Below, piece by piece: positions 25,734 to 35,308 of a stretch of 64,000 nucleotides of DNA. Each line of letters starts with the position of its first letter. The stretch's first letter is position 1. This stretch comes from GCA-2731375 sp964631725 (GTDB lineage: Bacteria > Pseudomonadota > Alphaproteobacteria > GCA-2731375), in the NCBI GenBank assembly GCA_964631725.1, contig CAZVYX010000008.1, forward strand, positions 60,783 to 124,782, written 5' to 3'. The notes below the pieces were generated by a model, which worked only from the letters and a program-made list of their open reading frames with translations, had not been told where the DNA came from and ran no database searches. The position numbers were made by a program, and so were the translations under genes.

Positions 25734-26250
25734 CTGCATGTACTCCTTCGACGCAACGGCGGGCATTCCGGTACCACCAGCGATACCGGCCGCCGCGCCC
25801 ATGCCCGTTACATAACCCGAAGGAAAAATCGGAGTCCAGCCGACGATGCAATATATTAGAAAACCGTGCCAAATTCTGAAACTCCGGACGCCATGAGCGT
25901 TTTGCGGCCCGATATGAGGTTTCCGCGGGCCGCAGGGCCACGATTTCACTTGCGGCGCGAGTCGAATTAGTCGTAATAACTGATTGGAATCGGGTAATAA
26001 TGCCCGATTTGTCGGGTATATTTTTCAGGCTTGGTTTTGGCGGGAGTCCGCTGCCACATTGCTGCCCCAATTTGTCGTTATTGGGTATCCAATGAGGATC
26101 ATGTTCGCCGTCAAAAAACCGGGTAGGTGGATTGGATGTTGCCGACGGTAGTGTTCGGTTAACCTTAAGGTTTGGTTAACGGGATTAGGTTAAGACCGGT
26201 TGGTGATTAACAATTGTAGACAAAGGCCCTTGGGCCGGAGGCGAAACTAG
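25734..26250. other. Intergenic region holding the mreB promoter
   Basis: This 517-base stretch separates the divergent serine hydrolase and mreB genes. I see no gene in it. Its right end carries clustered TTAA motifs, including an exact CtrA-type box, then GGAGG before the mreB GTG. The middle (about 25960-26040) is relatively AT-rich. Confidence 0.5.
26159..26180. promoter_or_regulatory. CtrA-type box upstream of mreB
   Basis: TTAA at 26165-26168, seven bases, then TTAAC at 26176-26180 exactly match the CtrA consensus TTAA-N7-TTAAC, and a further TTAACC half-site starts at 26159. It lies about 70 bases before the mreB start. CtrA control of mreB here is inferred from the motif. Confidence 0.55.
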
Positions 26251-27297
26251 GTGTTTTCCAAGCTATTCGGTTTGTTATCCGCGGACATGGCCATCGATCT
26301 GGGCACGGCCAATACATTGGTTTATGTCAAGGGCCGCGGCATTGTCCTGAACGAACCCTCGGTCGTCGCCATCACCACCCGCAAGGGCAAGAAAATGGTG
26401 CAGGCGGTCGGCGACGAAGCCAAGATGATGCTGGGCCGCACGCCCGGCAATATCGAGGCGATCCGCCCCTTGCGCGACGGCGTTATCGCGGATTTCGAGG
26501 TGGCGGAGGAAATGATCAAGCATTTCATCCGCAAGGTTCATAACCGGCGCAGCTTTGCCTCGCCCCAGGTGGTGGTTTGCGTCCCCTCTGGCTCGACGGC
26601 GGTGGAACGCCGCGCCATTCAGGAATCCGCCGAGAGCGCGGGCGCCCGCCGGGTCTATCTGGTGGAAGAGCCCATGGCCGCGGCCATCGGCGCCGGCCTG
26701 CCGGTGACCGAGCCGACCGGTTCGATGGTGGTTGATATCGGCGGCGGCACGACGGAGGTCGCGGTGCTGTCCCTGGGCGGTATCGTCTATTCCCGCTCGG
26801 TCCGGGTTGGCGGCGACAAGATGGACGAGGCGATCATCGGATACATCCGCCGCACCAATAACCTGTTGATCGGTGAAGCCACGGCGGAACGGGTGAAAAA
26901 GGAAATCGGCTCCGCCTGTGCGCCGGAAAATGGCGAAGGTGTCGAAATGACCATCAAGGGCCGTGATCTGATGAACGGCGTGCCCAAGGAAATCATCGTC
27001 AGCCAGCGGCAGATCGCCGAAAGCATGGCGGAGCCCGTCGGCGCGATTGTCGAGGCGGTCAAGGTGGCGCTGGAACATACCGCCCCGGAACTGGCCGCCG
27101 ACATCGTTGACAAGGGTATCGTTCTGACGGGCGGCGGCGCGTTGCTGGGTAATCTGGATTTTGTTCTGCGCCACTCCACCGGCTTGCCCGTATCGATCGC
27201 GGACGAGCCATTGTCTTGCGTTGCATTGGGTACCGGCCGGGTGTTGGAAGACATGAAGAATTTCAAGGACAAGGAGGTCTTTGATACGACCTACTAA
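26251..27297 (+). CDS. mreB: Rod shape-determining actin homologue MreB
   Basis: Bacterial actin that positions the elongation machinery. It has the actin-fold phosphate motifs AIDLGTANTLVYVKG (phosphate 1) and VVDIGGGTTEVAVLSLGG (phosphate 2), and the adenosine motif VLTGGGALLGNLD. At 348 aa it is standard. It starts with GTG at 26251, with GGAGG about 9 bases upstream. It is the first gene of mreB-mreC-mreD-mrdA-rodA. Confidence 0.97.
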   Translation: MFSKLFGLLSADMAIDLGTANTLVYVKGRGIVLNEPSVVAITTRKGKKMVQAVGDEAKMMLGRTPGNIEAIRPLRDGVIADFEVAEEMIKHFIRKVHNRRSFASPQVVVCVPSGSTAVERRAIQESAESAGARRVYLVEEPMAAAIGAGLPVTEPTGSMVVDIGGGTTEVAVLSLGGIVYSRSVRVGGDKMDEAIIGYIRRTNNLLIGEATAERVKKEIGSACAPENGEGVEMTIKGRDLMNGVPKEIIVSQRQIAESMAEPVGAIVEAVKVALEHTAPELAADIVDKGIVLTGGGALLGNLDFVLRHSTGLPVSIADEPLSCVALGTGRVLEDMKNFKDKEVFDTTY

Positions 27298-27331
27298 ACC
27301 CACGTAATGGGGGTCTCCCGCGCCGCCCAGA

Positions 27332-28255
27332 ATGGTGGCGACGGCACGGGAAGCTAGACGGGCAGGAACGGCAGTGGCGAAAGGACCAAGGTTAAGCACG
27401 TTGTCAAAGGTCGCCGCACCCGCGCGCGGGGTGGCGCAACGCTTTGGCCTGCTGCTGCTCATGGCCACCGCCGTGGGTCTGCTGATCCTTGGCAAGACCC
27501 ACGGTGACGCCATTCGCCAGTTACGCGTCATGGCGGTGGAAGTCGCCGCACCGGTGCTGGAAGTCTTGAGCGCGCCGGTGATCTCGGCCCGCCACGCCAT
27601 CGCCGAAATCGAACATTATTGGAATACCAGACGCGACAATGACGCCTTGCGCGAGCAAGTCTCCCGGCTGTCGAAATGGCAAACCATTGCCCGCAACCTG
27701 GAACAGGAAAACGCCAACCTCCGCGCCTTGCTCAAGCCCGCGCATGATGCCGCGCCGGTGTTTATTTCCGCCAGGGTGATCGGTGATACCGGCGGCCTGT
27801 TCGTGCAGTCGGCGCTTTTGAACGCCGGCCGCCGCGACGGCGTCGAGCCTGGACAGGCGGTCACCACCGGCCTTGGCCTGGCCGGCCGGGTGGTTGAGGT
27901 GGGGCGGCGTTCGTCCCGCCTGCTGCTGCTGACCGATTTGAACAGCCGCGTGCCGGTGATGGTGGAACATTCACGGCACCGGGCCGTTCTGGCGGGCGAC
28001 AATTCGGCCCGTCCGCGGCTGACCTTCCTGCCGGCCAACGCAAAGATCAATTCCGGCGACCGGGTGATCACCTCGGGTCACGCGGGGGTTTTTCCTCCCG
28101 GCCTGCCCGTCGGCATCGTCTCCTCCGTCACCGAGGGTGAAGCGCGGATACAGCCGTTCGTGGACTGGGCCCGGTTGGAATATGTCACCGTGCTGCGCTA
28201 CCGCACCCTGCCCGCCGGCGATCTTACACGCCACAACGATGGCAAGGCGCGGTAG
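27332..28255 (+). CDS. mreC: Rod shape-determining protein MreC
   Basis: Inner-membrane protein that scaffolds the elongasome in the periplasm. A membrane segment (about residues 37-56) is followed by a coiled coil (NDALREQVSRLSKWQTIARNL region) and the beta-rich MreC core with VIGDTGGLFVQSALLNAG and GLAGRVVEVG. At 307 aa it is typical. The start is uncertain: ATG at 27332 lacks a clear ribosome site, while GTG at 27374 has AGGAA upstream. Its stop codon abuts the mreD start. Confidence 0.93.
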   Translation: MVATAREARRAGTAVAKGPRLSTLSKVAAPARGVAQRFGLLLLMATAVGLLILGKTHGDAIRQLRVMAVEVAAPVLEVLSAPVISARHAIAEIEHYWNTRRDNDALREQVSRLSKWQTIARNLEQENANLRALLKPAHDAAPVFISARVIGDTGGLFVQSALLNAGRRDGVEPGQAVTTGLGLAGRVVEVGRRSSRLLLLTDLNSRVPVMVEHSRHRAVLAGDNSARPRLTFLPANAKINSGDRVITSGHAGVFPPGLPVGIVSSVTEGEARIQPFVDWARLEYVTVLRYRTLPAGDLTRHNDGKAR

Positions 28256-28768
28256 ATGGAAACATCGCTCGCGGGCAGGATCGCAAATTGGGCCCGGGCC
28301 GGGATCCCATTCACTGTCTCGCTGTTTCTTGTTCTGGCGGCGATGTTGCCCTATGGACTGCCGAAATCATCGCTGGCCGCGCCCATCTTGGCGTTGATTT
28401 CGGTCTATTATTGGAGCGTCTTTCGCCCGGAGCTGATGCCGGCGGGGGCCGCGTTTCTGCTTGGCTTGATGGTGGATGTGCTAAGCGGCGGGCCGCCGGG
28501 ACTGAACGCCCTGGTGTTGATCCTGGTGCATTGGGCGGCCTCGGGCCAGCGCCGCGCCCTGGCCGGCAAGTCCTTTGCCGTCGGCTGGCTGGGCTATCTG
28601 CTGATCGCCGCCGGCGCCGCCATCGTCAACTGGTTCTTCGCCTCGTTGTTCCACACCACCGCGATCGAGTCGGTGCCTTTGGTCGTCAGCCATGCCATCG
28701 GCACCGCCGCCTATCCGCTGGTGGCCATCTTTCTGGCCCGCATGCAGCCCCTGACAAGACTGGCTTGA
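28256..28768 (+). CDS. mreD: Rod shape-determining protein MreD
   Basis: A small polytopic membrane protein (170 aa, about five membrane segments) of the elongation complex. Family hallmarks are the AAMLPYGLPKSS N-terminal segment and FLLGLMVDVLSGGPPGLNALV in the middle. It starts directly after the mreC stop, with no intergenic base, and ends seven bases before mrdA. Confidence 0.92.
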   Translation: METSLAGRIANWARAGIPFTVSLFLVLAAMLPYGLPKSSLAAPILALISVYYWSVFRPELMPAGAAFLLGLMVDVLSGGPPGLNALVLILVHWAASGQRRALAGKSFAVGWLGYLLIAAGAAIVNWFFASLFHTTAIESVPLVVSHAIGTAAYPLVAIFLARMQPLTRLA

Positions 28769-28774
28769 CCGGCG

Positions 28775-30757
28775 ATGGAACGGGGAGACGGCAACCGTCA
28801 AAAAATCTTCACCCGCCGTCTGGCCCTGCTGGGCGGCGGCAAGCTGACCCTGGCGGCCTTGCTGATGGGGCGGATGTACTATCTGCAGGTTTTGGAATCT
28901 GATCAGTACCAGATGCTGGCGGAAGAAAACCGCATCTCCATGCGTCTTCTCGCACCGCCGCGCGGCCTGGTGCTGGACCGCTTTGGCCGCGAGCTTGCCT
29001 CGAACCGGCAGAACTACCGGGTGGTTCTGATCGCCGAGCAAACCAACGGCGTGACCGAAACCCTGGACAGGCTGGCCCGGGTGATCCCCATCAACCCACA
29101 TCAGCGCCGCCGGGTGTTGCGCGAGGTCAAGCGCAAGCGCCCCTTCGTGCCGGTAAAAATCGCGGAAAATCTCACCTGGGAGCAATTCGCCCGCATCAAC
29201 GTGCTGCTGCCCGATCTGCCCGGCGTCCAGCCCGATGTCGGCGAAGGCCGGCACTATCCCGTGGGCGCGGAAACGGCCCATATCGTCGGCTATGTCTCGT
29301 CCGTGTCCGAGGCTGAATTGACCGGTGATCCCTTGCTGGAACTACCGGGCTTTCGCATCGGCAAGAACGGCATCGAGAAGGTCTACGACGAAAGCCTGCG
29401 CGGCAAGGCCGGCAATTCCAGGGTTGAGGTCAACGCCTACGGCCGGGAAATTCGGGAGTTGGTGCGTCAGGATGGCCAGCCGGGCGACGACGTGGTTCTG
29501 ACCATTGATGCCGCGTTGCAGGAATCGATCTCCCGCCGCCTCGCCGATGAAAGCGCCGCCGCCGTCGTCATGGATATCCATCAGGGCGATATCCTCGCCA
29601 TGGTCTCGGCCCCGAGCTACGATCCCAATGCCTTCAATCTGGGCATGTCCAACAAGGCCTGGCGGGCCCTGGTGCAGCACCCGCGCAAGCCGCTGATCAA
29701 CAAGGCCATCGCCGGGCAATACCCGCCCGGCTCCACCTTCAAGATGATCGTCGCCCTGGCGGCCCTGGAGGCCGGCATCGTCGGACCGGGACACCAGGTT
29801 TTCTGCAATGGCGTCACGAAACTGGGCAACACCAAGTTCCATTGCTGGCGCCACCGCTATGGCGGCCATGGCTGGGTTGATATGAAACAGTCGATCGCCC
29901 AGTCCTGTGACATCTACTTCTACGATATCGCCCGCCGTATTGGTGTTGACCGCATCGGCGCCATGGCCCGGCGTTTCGGCCTGGGCGAGGCGTTGGATAT
30001 CGAACTGGTCGGCGAACGGTCCGGACTGGTGCCAAGCAAGGACTGGAAACTGGCTGTCACCGGCGTACCCTGGCAATTGGGCGAGACCTTGATCACCGGT
30101 ATCGGCCAGGCCTATTTGCTGGCAACACCGCTGCAGCTTGCGGTCATGGCCTCCCGCCTGGTCAACGGCGGCATGGCCGTAACGCCCAGATTGTCTCGTC
30201 ACCGCGCGCCGGAACGGTCGGCGGATGGCAATATCGTCCAGACGGTGGCGGAGGGCCAACAGGCGGAGGCCGGCGGGGACGGCGTGGTGGTGGCCTCGCC
30301 GCAATCCATAGGCGTGTCGGCGGCCAACCTGAAGATCATTACCGACGCCATGTCGGAAGTGGTCAATGGCAAGCGCGGCACGGCGCGTAGATATAAGCTG
30401 GATCCGGCGCTGAAAATCCAAATGGGCGGCAAGACGGGCACCGCGCAGGTGCGCCGCATCTCCAAGGCGGAGCGCAAGGCGGGCGGAAAACTGGCCAAGG
30501 AAACCCCCTGGCAGGAGCGCGATCATGCCCTGTTCACCGCCTTTGCGCCTGTCGGGGCGCCACGCTATGCAACGGCGGTGGTCGTCGAACATGGCGGCTC
30601 GGGCACCTACGCGGCAAAATTGACCAAGGACATCATGACGGAAGTGCTGCGGCGCAACCCGCTGGACCGGGCCGCAGTTGGACTGAATGGCGGCACGGGC
30701 CATGGCGGCGGCAATACCGCCGGCGGCAACCGCAACAACGGGGAGCGCAAGATCTAA
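28775..30757 (+). CDS. mrdA: Penicillin-binding protein 2 (elongation transpeptidase)
   Basis: Peptidoglycan DD-transpeptidase of the rod system. A short cytosolic tail and one membrane anchor (about residues 20-40) precede the pedestal domain (PPRGLVLDRFGRELASN). The transpeptidase domain has the SxxK Ser320 (PPGSTFKM), an SCD version of SxN (QSCDIYFY) and the KTG at Lys553 (GGKTGTAQ). The C-terminal 25 residues are Gly/Asn-rich. At 660 aa it is normal. It overlaps no gene and precedes rodA by three bases. Confidence 0.96.
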   Translation: MERGDGNRQKIFTRRLALLGGGKLTLAALLMGRMYYLQVLESDQYQMLAEENRISMRLLAPPRGLVLDRFGRELASNRQNYRVVLIAEQTNGVTETLDRLARVIPINPHQRRRVLREVKRKRPFVPVKIAENLTWEQFARINVLLPDLPGVQPDVGEGRHYPVGAETAHIVGYVSSVSEAELTGDPLLELPGFRIGKNGIEKVYDESLRGKAGNSRVEVNAYGREIRELVRQDGQPGDDVVLTIDAALQESISRRLADESAAAVVMDIHQGDILAMVSAPSYDPNAFNLGMSNKAWRALVQHPRKPLINKAIAGQYPPGSTFKMIVALAALEAGIVGPGHQVFCNGVTKLGNTKFHCWRHRYGGHGWVDMKQSIAQSCDIYFYDIARRIGVDRIGAMARRFGLGEALDIELVGERSGLVPSKDWKLAVTGVPWQLGETLITGIGQAYLLATPLQLAVMASRLVNGGMAVTPRLSRHRAPERSADGNIVQTVAEGQQAEAGGDGVVVASPQSIGVSAANLKIITDAMSEVVNGKRGTARRYKLDPALKIQMGGKTGTAQVRRISKAERKAGGKLAKETPWQERDHALFTAFAPVGAPRYATAVVVEHGGSGTYAAKLTKDIMTEVLRRNPLDRAAVGLNGGTGHGGGNTAGGNRNNGERKI

Positions 30758-30760
30758 GCC

Positions 30761-31915
30761 ATGTCTCTGGGCAGTCCCATGGGGCGGCAGGTTGATCTGA
30801 CCCTGCTGCAAAAACTGGTACAGATCAATTGGCTGTTGATCGTGTTGATCTCGCTGATTGCCGGGGTCGGCTTCGCCATGCTGTACTCCGCCGCCAACGG
30901 CAGCATTGATCCCTGGGCCTCGCGGCAAATGATCCGTTTCGGCGCCGGGCTGGGGCTGATGCTGCTGATTGCCTTGATCGATATCCGCGCCTGGCTGCGC
31001 CACGCATATTTGATCTATGGCGCCGCCCTGTTGCTGCTTGTCGCGGTGGAGGTGATGGGCGTCGTCGGCATGGGGGCCAGGCGCTGGGTCGATCTGGGCC
31101 TGTTTCAATTGCAGCCCTCGGAAGTGATGAAGATCGCCCTGGTTCTGGTACTGGCGCGGTTTTATCACAGCCTGCCGCTGGAATATGTCGGCCGGATCCG
31201 CTGGCTGATCGTTCCCGCCGTGCTGATCCTTGTTCCGGCCGCCCTGGTCATGCGTCAGCCCGATCTGGGAACGGCTATCCTTTTGTTGGCGACGGGAACG
31301 GCGATCCTTCTCTTGGCGGGGGTTCGGCTGTGGAAATTCGCGGTCGCCGGCGGCGCGGTACTGCTGGCAATCCCCCTGGCCTGGCGCTTCATGCTGCATG
31401 GCTACCAAAAGGACCGGGTGCTGACCTATCTGAACCCGGAGCGCGACCCCCTTGGCGCCGGCTATCACATCATGCAGTCGAAGATCGCCCTGGGCTCCGG
31501 CGGCCTGTTCGGCAAGGGTTTCATGCAAGGCACACAAAGTCATTTGGCCTTCCTGCCCGAACGGCAGACCGATTTCATTTTCACCATGCTGGCGGAGGAA
31601 TTCGGCCTCATGGGCTGCCTCGGCCTGTTAAGCCTGTACGTCGTGGTGATCACATATGGCTATGCCATCGCCATGCGTTCGCGCAGTCAATTCGGGCGGC
31701 TGCTGGCAACCGGCGTAATCACGACATTTTTTCTGTACGTCTTCATCAACATGGCCATGGTCATGGGCCTGATCCCGGTAGTCGGCGTACCCCTGCCCCT
31801 GGTCTCCTACGGCGGCACCTCGATGATGTCGCTGCTGATCGGCTTCGGCCTGGTCCTCAGCGTCTACGTCCACCGGGACGTGACCATTGCCCGCCGGCCC
31901 GGCTACAGCGGCTGA
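30761..31915 (+). CDS. rodA: Peptidoglycan glycosyltransferase RodA
   Basis: SEDS-family glycosyltransferase that polymerises lipid II with PBP2. It is a polytopic protein of 384 aa (about ten membrane segments) with the SEDS motifs RRWVDLGLFQLQPSE, QPDLGTAILLLATG, GAGYHIMQSKIALGSGGLFGKG-type loops and VPLPLVSYGGTSM. It is the last gene of the mre cluster and converges with the Lrp regulator over a partial palindromic repeat. Confidence 0.96.
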   Translation: MSLGSPMGRQVDLTLLQKLVQINWLLIVLISLIAGVGFAMLYSAANGSIDPWASRQMIRFGAGLGLMLLIALIDIRAWLRHAYLIYGAALLLLVAVEVMGVVGMGARRWVDLGLFQLQPSEVMKIALVLVLARFYHSLPLEYVGRIRWLIVPAVLILVPAALVMRQPDLGTAILLLATGTAILLLAGVRLWKFAVAGGAVLLAIPLAWRFMLHGYQKDRVLTYLNPERDPLGAGYHIMQSKIALGSGGLFGKGFMQGTQSHLAFLPERQTDFIFTMLAEEFGLMGCLGLLSLYVVVITYGYAIAMRSRSQFGRLLATGVITTFFLYVFINMAMVMGLIPVVGVPLPLVSYGGTSMMSLLIGFGLVLSVYVHRDVTIARRPGYSG

Positions 31916-31922
31916 GGCTGCC

Positions 31923-31964
31923 TAGGGCAACCTGCGTTCATTCGAACGCAGGTAAGTTGCTCTA
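31923..31964. repeat. Palindromic repeat, partial copy D (first hairpin only)
   Basis: TAGGGCAA...TTGCTCTA flanks an inner stem CCTGCGTTC/GAACGCAGG, the same outer arms as the first hairpin of copies A and C. The second hairpin is missing. It lies between the convergent rodA and Lrp-family genes and probably acts as a terminator for both (inference). Confidence 0.65.
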
Positions 31965-31974
31965 ACCGTTTGAT

Positions 31975-32433
31975 CTAAAGATGATCCAGCGGCAGGGCCG
32001 TGGTGTATTTGATCTGCTCCATGGAGAAGCTGGATGAAACATCGTTCAAGCCCTCAATCTCGATCAGGCGCTTGTAGAACTGATCATAGGCCGGCATGTC
32101 CGCCACCAATACCCGCAACAGATAGTCCCAGTTGCCGGCCAGCCGGTTGACCTCCAGGACCTCTTCCATCGCCATGATCGAGCGGGTGAAAGCATCCAGC
32201 CAGTCCGTGCCATGGCGGGCAATGCGCAGGTGGACAAAGACGGTCAGGCCCAACTCCAACTGTGCCGCATCCAGCAAGGCGACCCGGCCACGGATGATAC
32301 CGCTGGCCTCCAACTTCTGAATGCGCCGCCAGCAGGGCGTGGGCGACAAACCGACCCGCTCCGCGACCACGGCAACGGACAATGCGGCATCGTCCTGCAG
32401 CGCCTGCAAAATCTTGATATCGAACTCGTCCAA
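31975..32433 (-). CDS. Lrp/AsnC family transcriptional regulator
   Basis: A 152-aa feast/famine regulator. The N-terminal winged helix-turn-helix (residues 4-60, DFDIKILQALQDDA ... LSPTPCWRRIQKLEASGIIRG) is followed by the RAM ligand-binding domain (VEVNRLAGNWDYLLRVLVADMPAYDQFY). A small-molecule ligand, usually an amino acid, is expected. The TCAAG-N4-CTTGA palindrome just upstream is a plausible autoregulatory operator. It is divergent from an alpha/beta hydrolase gene. Confidence 0.93.
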   Translation of the reverse strand: MDEFDIKILQALQDDAALSVAVVAERVGLSPTPCWRRIQKLEASGIIRGRVALLDAAQLELGLTVFVHLRIARHGTDWLDAFTRSIMAMEEVLEVNRLAGNWDYLLRVLVADMPAYDQFYKRLIEIEGLNDVSSSFSMEQIKYTTALPLDHL

Positions 32434-32445
32434 GGTAAATATTCC

Positions 32446-32459
32446 TCAAGTTCACTTGA
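32446..32459. promoter_or_regulatory. Palindrome TCAAG-N4-CTTGA before the Lrp-family gene
   Basis: A 14-bp inverted repeat lies 13 bases upstream of the regulator start in the divergent promoter region. Lrp-type regulators often bind such sites near their own genes. It is short, so chance occurrence is possible. Confidence 0.35.
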
Positions 32460-32674
32460 TTATGATAAATATATCTAATTCCCATCCATATGAAGAATGA
32501 TTATTTCGAGTACCCGCGACCAGGCGGACGCGGGCGGGTTCGCCGTCCAGGCGCATATATTTGCTCCCTGGCATGACCGCCGCCCACGGCCACAGCGAAC
32601 CCCTGGCTTTTCTCCTGGCCTATCCTGTCGTATTGGTAAACAGAGCGGCTGATGTAAACGGAGCGGGAAACGGC

Positions 32675-33523
32675 GTGGCAGAGTTGGAAATTCATGGCGT
32701 GAATTGCCATTACACCGATATGGGGCATGGCGCACCGGTCTTGCTGGTACATGCGGCGACCAACCATGGTGGCCAGTGGGATCAGGTGCGTACCGCCATG
32801 AACAACGGCGGGGGCGGACCCTATCGTTATTTGCTGCCCGATCTGTTCGACAGCGGCAACACCGCGCCATGGCCGCTGGCGCGCGGGCTCAATTTCGATG
32901 ACGAGGCGGACATCGTGCTCGCCCTGATGCACGCCATCGGGGAGCCCGTGCACCTGACCGGCCATTCCTATGGCGGCGCGGTGGCCCTACGGGCGGCGGT
33001 GCGCGCAGCCGAGACCGGCGGCGGCGCCATCGCATCGCTTTGCCTGATCGAACCAGGCGGCTGCCCGTTGCTGGCGGCTGGCGGCCGGCAGGGCGATTAC
33101 GATGAATATGTTGGCGTCATGGAGGCCTTTCTTGGCGCGCTGGATCGCGGCGAACCGGCGACGGCCTGGCGCGATTTTCTTAACTACTATCGCGGCAGCC
33201 CGGATGCCTGGGACGCCCTGGACCCGGAAACCCAAGACAAAATCCTGGCCAAGAGCGAAAGCCAACGCCAAGTCTATGGCGCACAAATGAGCAACCCAAC
33301 CACCTTGGATGAGCTACGCGCCCTCGATACCGCGACCTTGATCTTAACGGGCAGCAGAACCACGGCACCGGAGCGGGGGGTCTGCGAGGTGCTAATGAAA
33401 TTCCTGCCCAACGCGATGCTGCATACGATTAGCGGCGCCGGTCATCCCATGCCCACCTCGCATGCGGGCGAAGTTGCCGCCGCGCTGTCGCGGCACATCA
33501 AAGGCAGCATCCCGGCTTCGTAA
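32675..33523 (+). CDS. Alpha/beta hydrolase
   Basis: A 282-aa alpha/beta-fold hydrolase. The nucleophile elbow is TGHSYGGAVAL (Ser), the oxyanion region is LLVHAATNHGGQW and the C-terminal catalytic His is in ISGAGHPMPTSHAG. The substrate is unknown. I prefer GTG at 32675 (VAELEIHG), with GGAG about 11 bases upstream; an in-frame TTG at 32561 or ATG at 32573 would add over 30 residues not typical of the fold. Its stop codon directly abuts that of the convergent kinase. Confidence 0.82.
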   Translation: MAELEIHGVNCHYTDMGHGAPVLLVHAATNHGGQWDQVRTAMNNGGGGPYRYLLPDLFDSGNTAPWPLARGLNFDDEADIVLALMHAIGEPVHLTGHSYGGAVALRAAVRAAETGGGAIASLCLIEPGGCPLLAAGGRQGDYDEYVGVMEAFLGALDRGEPATAWRDFLNYYRGSPDAWDALDPETQDKILAKSESQRQVYGAQMSNPTTLDELRALDTATLILTGSRTTAPERGVCEVLMKFLPNAMLHTISGAGHPMPTSHAGEVAAALSRHIKGSIPAS

Positions 33524-35200
33524 TTAGGTGTTCAGCGCCGTGACAACCCGGTCCTTGGGCAAGGTAACGTATACCGTCGTGCCCTCATTCACCTTGCTTT
33601 CGAACCGCATCTCACCGCCATGCAACTCGACAAGTGATGCGCTGAGGGGAAGCCCCAGCCCCGTGCCGCTTTCGCTGCTGGTCAGCGTGCCGGCAACCCG
33701 ATGAAATGGCTGCATCACCGCGGCCAACTGGTCTCGTGGCACGCCGTGGCCGTTATCGGAGACCGCGATGACCACCTCGCCCGTGCCGCCGTGTTTGGCT
33801 TCAATGCCAATCTTGCCGCCCTCGGGCGTGAATTTGACCGCATTGGACAGCAGATTGACCAGGATCTGCTTCAAGGAACGGCTGTCGGCGACGATTGCCG
33901 GCAGGTCCGGCGGGACCGAGATATCCAATTCAATGCGCTTCGCCCGCGCCCGTGGTTCGACGAGATGACACAGGGAGGCAATGGTGCCGCCCAGATCGAC
34001 TTCGACTTCCTCCAAGGTGAATTTGCCGGCTTCGACCTTTGACAGGTCGAGGACGTCATTGATGATATCCAGCAGGTGCTGTCCGCTGTCGAGGATATTG
34101 CCGCTGTAGTCCTTGTAACTTTCGTTGCCGATCGGACCGAGTGTTTCGTTCCGCATCATCTCGGAAAAGCCGATTATGGCATTCAAGGGTGTCCGCAATT
34201 CATGGCTCATATTGGCCAGAAACTCACTCTTGGAACGATCCGCCAATTGCGCCCGCCGCGCGACGCGCAACATTTTCACTTGGCCGCGGCGCAGACCGTT
34301 CAAGACATACCAGCCAAGTGCGCCGATACACAGGATGATCGCCAGCAGTCCGGGTAGGATTACGTTCACAATATATGTGCTGGGCCGGTCGCCCCGCCAC
34401 GTCAGGGCGCCGATATTCTGCCCATTTTCCGTACGCAAGGGCCATTTGCCCGCGGCATCCGACGCCTCGACCAGCCGCAAACCGGACAACCCGAAATCGT
34501 CCGCGACGACCTGCAGCAAGGCGGCGTCAAGCGGCCGCATCAAGACCGAGATATAGGCATTGGCCGGCGTTACCGCCGCCTTGGCCAACAAATCTTCCGT
34601 ATGAGGATGAATAGCCCGGGCGGTGGCAAAATAGGGCTGCCCATCCAGTATGACGAGGCCGGTGGTCGCCACGAAATCACCATCGACCATCTGACGCGCG
34701 CCGCGCAGCAGATCATTAATGCCGCCGGAAAAATACGCCGCCGTTTCCATCTGGGGCGCATCCGCAATGATTTCCGACTCTCGCATATGACGGAGCATCC
34801 TATTGTCCGGATCGACGATAAATGAACCGGTGATGCCGAAGGTATTGGCGAAATAGTCCGCGTCCGCGAAGTTCGCATCGAACCATTCGGGATCGAAGAC
34901 CTCAACCGTCTTCTGATAGGCTTCGTCCCACCAGGTGTAGTCGATGTTGATCTTCTGCAGGGACCGCAACTGTACCGTCAGCGCGGTGTTGGCGAGATGA
35001 CGGGAATTGGCCAAGGCAATCTTGTCCTGGCTTTGCGCGAACCAAAGCAGCAAGGCCACCGTCAGGGCAAGGCTGATCAACAACAATACGGCAAGCAACC
35101 GGATTTGCCGCGCCGCGCCACGGCCGAGCAACTGATGATTGGCTCGGCGCACGGCCGGCTCTAAGTATTCGCCATCTGTGACATTGGCTGCGACTGTCAT
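33524..35200 (-). CDS. CHASE4-like membrane sensor histidine kinase
   Basis: A 558-aa inner-membrane kinase. Membrane segment one (about residues 34-55) is followed by a large periplasmic CHASE4-type sensor (about 65-280, with YTWWDEAYQ), a second membrane segment (about 282-305), then HisKA with His333 in FLANMSHELRTPLNAIIGFSEMM and HATPase_c with NLLSNAVKFTP, DNGHGVP and SGTGLGLPLS. No cognate regulator is adjacent. It is divergent from the exporter operon. Confidence 0.92.
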   Translation of the reverse strand: MTVAANVTDGEYLEPAVRRANHQLLGRGAARQIRLLAVLLLISLALTVALLLWFAQSQDKIALANSRHLANTALTVQLRSLQKINIDYTWWDEAYQKTVEVFDPEWFDANFADADYFANTFGITGSFIVDPDNRMLRHMRESEIIADAPQMETAAYFSGGINDLLRGARQMVDGDFVATTGLVILDGQPYFATARAIHPHTEDLLAKAAVTPANAYISVLMRPLDAALLQVVADDFGLSGLRLVEASDAAGKWPLRTENGQNIGALTWRGDRPSTYIVNVILPGLLAIILCIGALGWYVLNGLRRGQVKMLRVARRAQLADRSKSEFLANMSHELRTPLNAIIGFSEMMRNETLGPIGNESYKDYSGNILDSGQHLLDIINDVLDLSKVEAGKFTLEEVEVDLGGTIASLCHLVEPRARAKRIELDISVPPDLPAIVADSRSLKQILVNLLSNAVKFTPEGGKIGIEAKHGGTGEVVIAVSDNGHGVPRDQLAAVMQPFHRVAGTLTSSESGTGLGLPLSASLVELHGGEMRFESKVNEGTTVYVTLPKDRVVTALNT

Positions 35201-35308
35201 GCTCTTGTCATCCCAATGGATATGTGACGTTACAAATCCAACGCCTGGAAACCTGACGACCGTCGCCGAAATTTGTGAATTTTCCGCTAATTTTTGCTTG
35301 GGTGATCA

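Noticed and set aside
26275..27600. 441-codon minus-strand frame over mreB
   Set aside because: Antisense to mreB and mreC; His/Asp/Gly-rich shadow with no recognisable domain.
29342..31543. 733-codon open frame on the minus strand across mrdA and rodA
   Set aside because: It is antisense to two clearly recognised genes (PBP2 and RodA), has no recognisable domain and its composition (His/Gln/Gly-rich) is that of a shadow frame in high-GC DNA.
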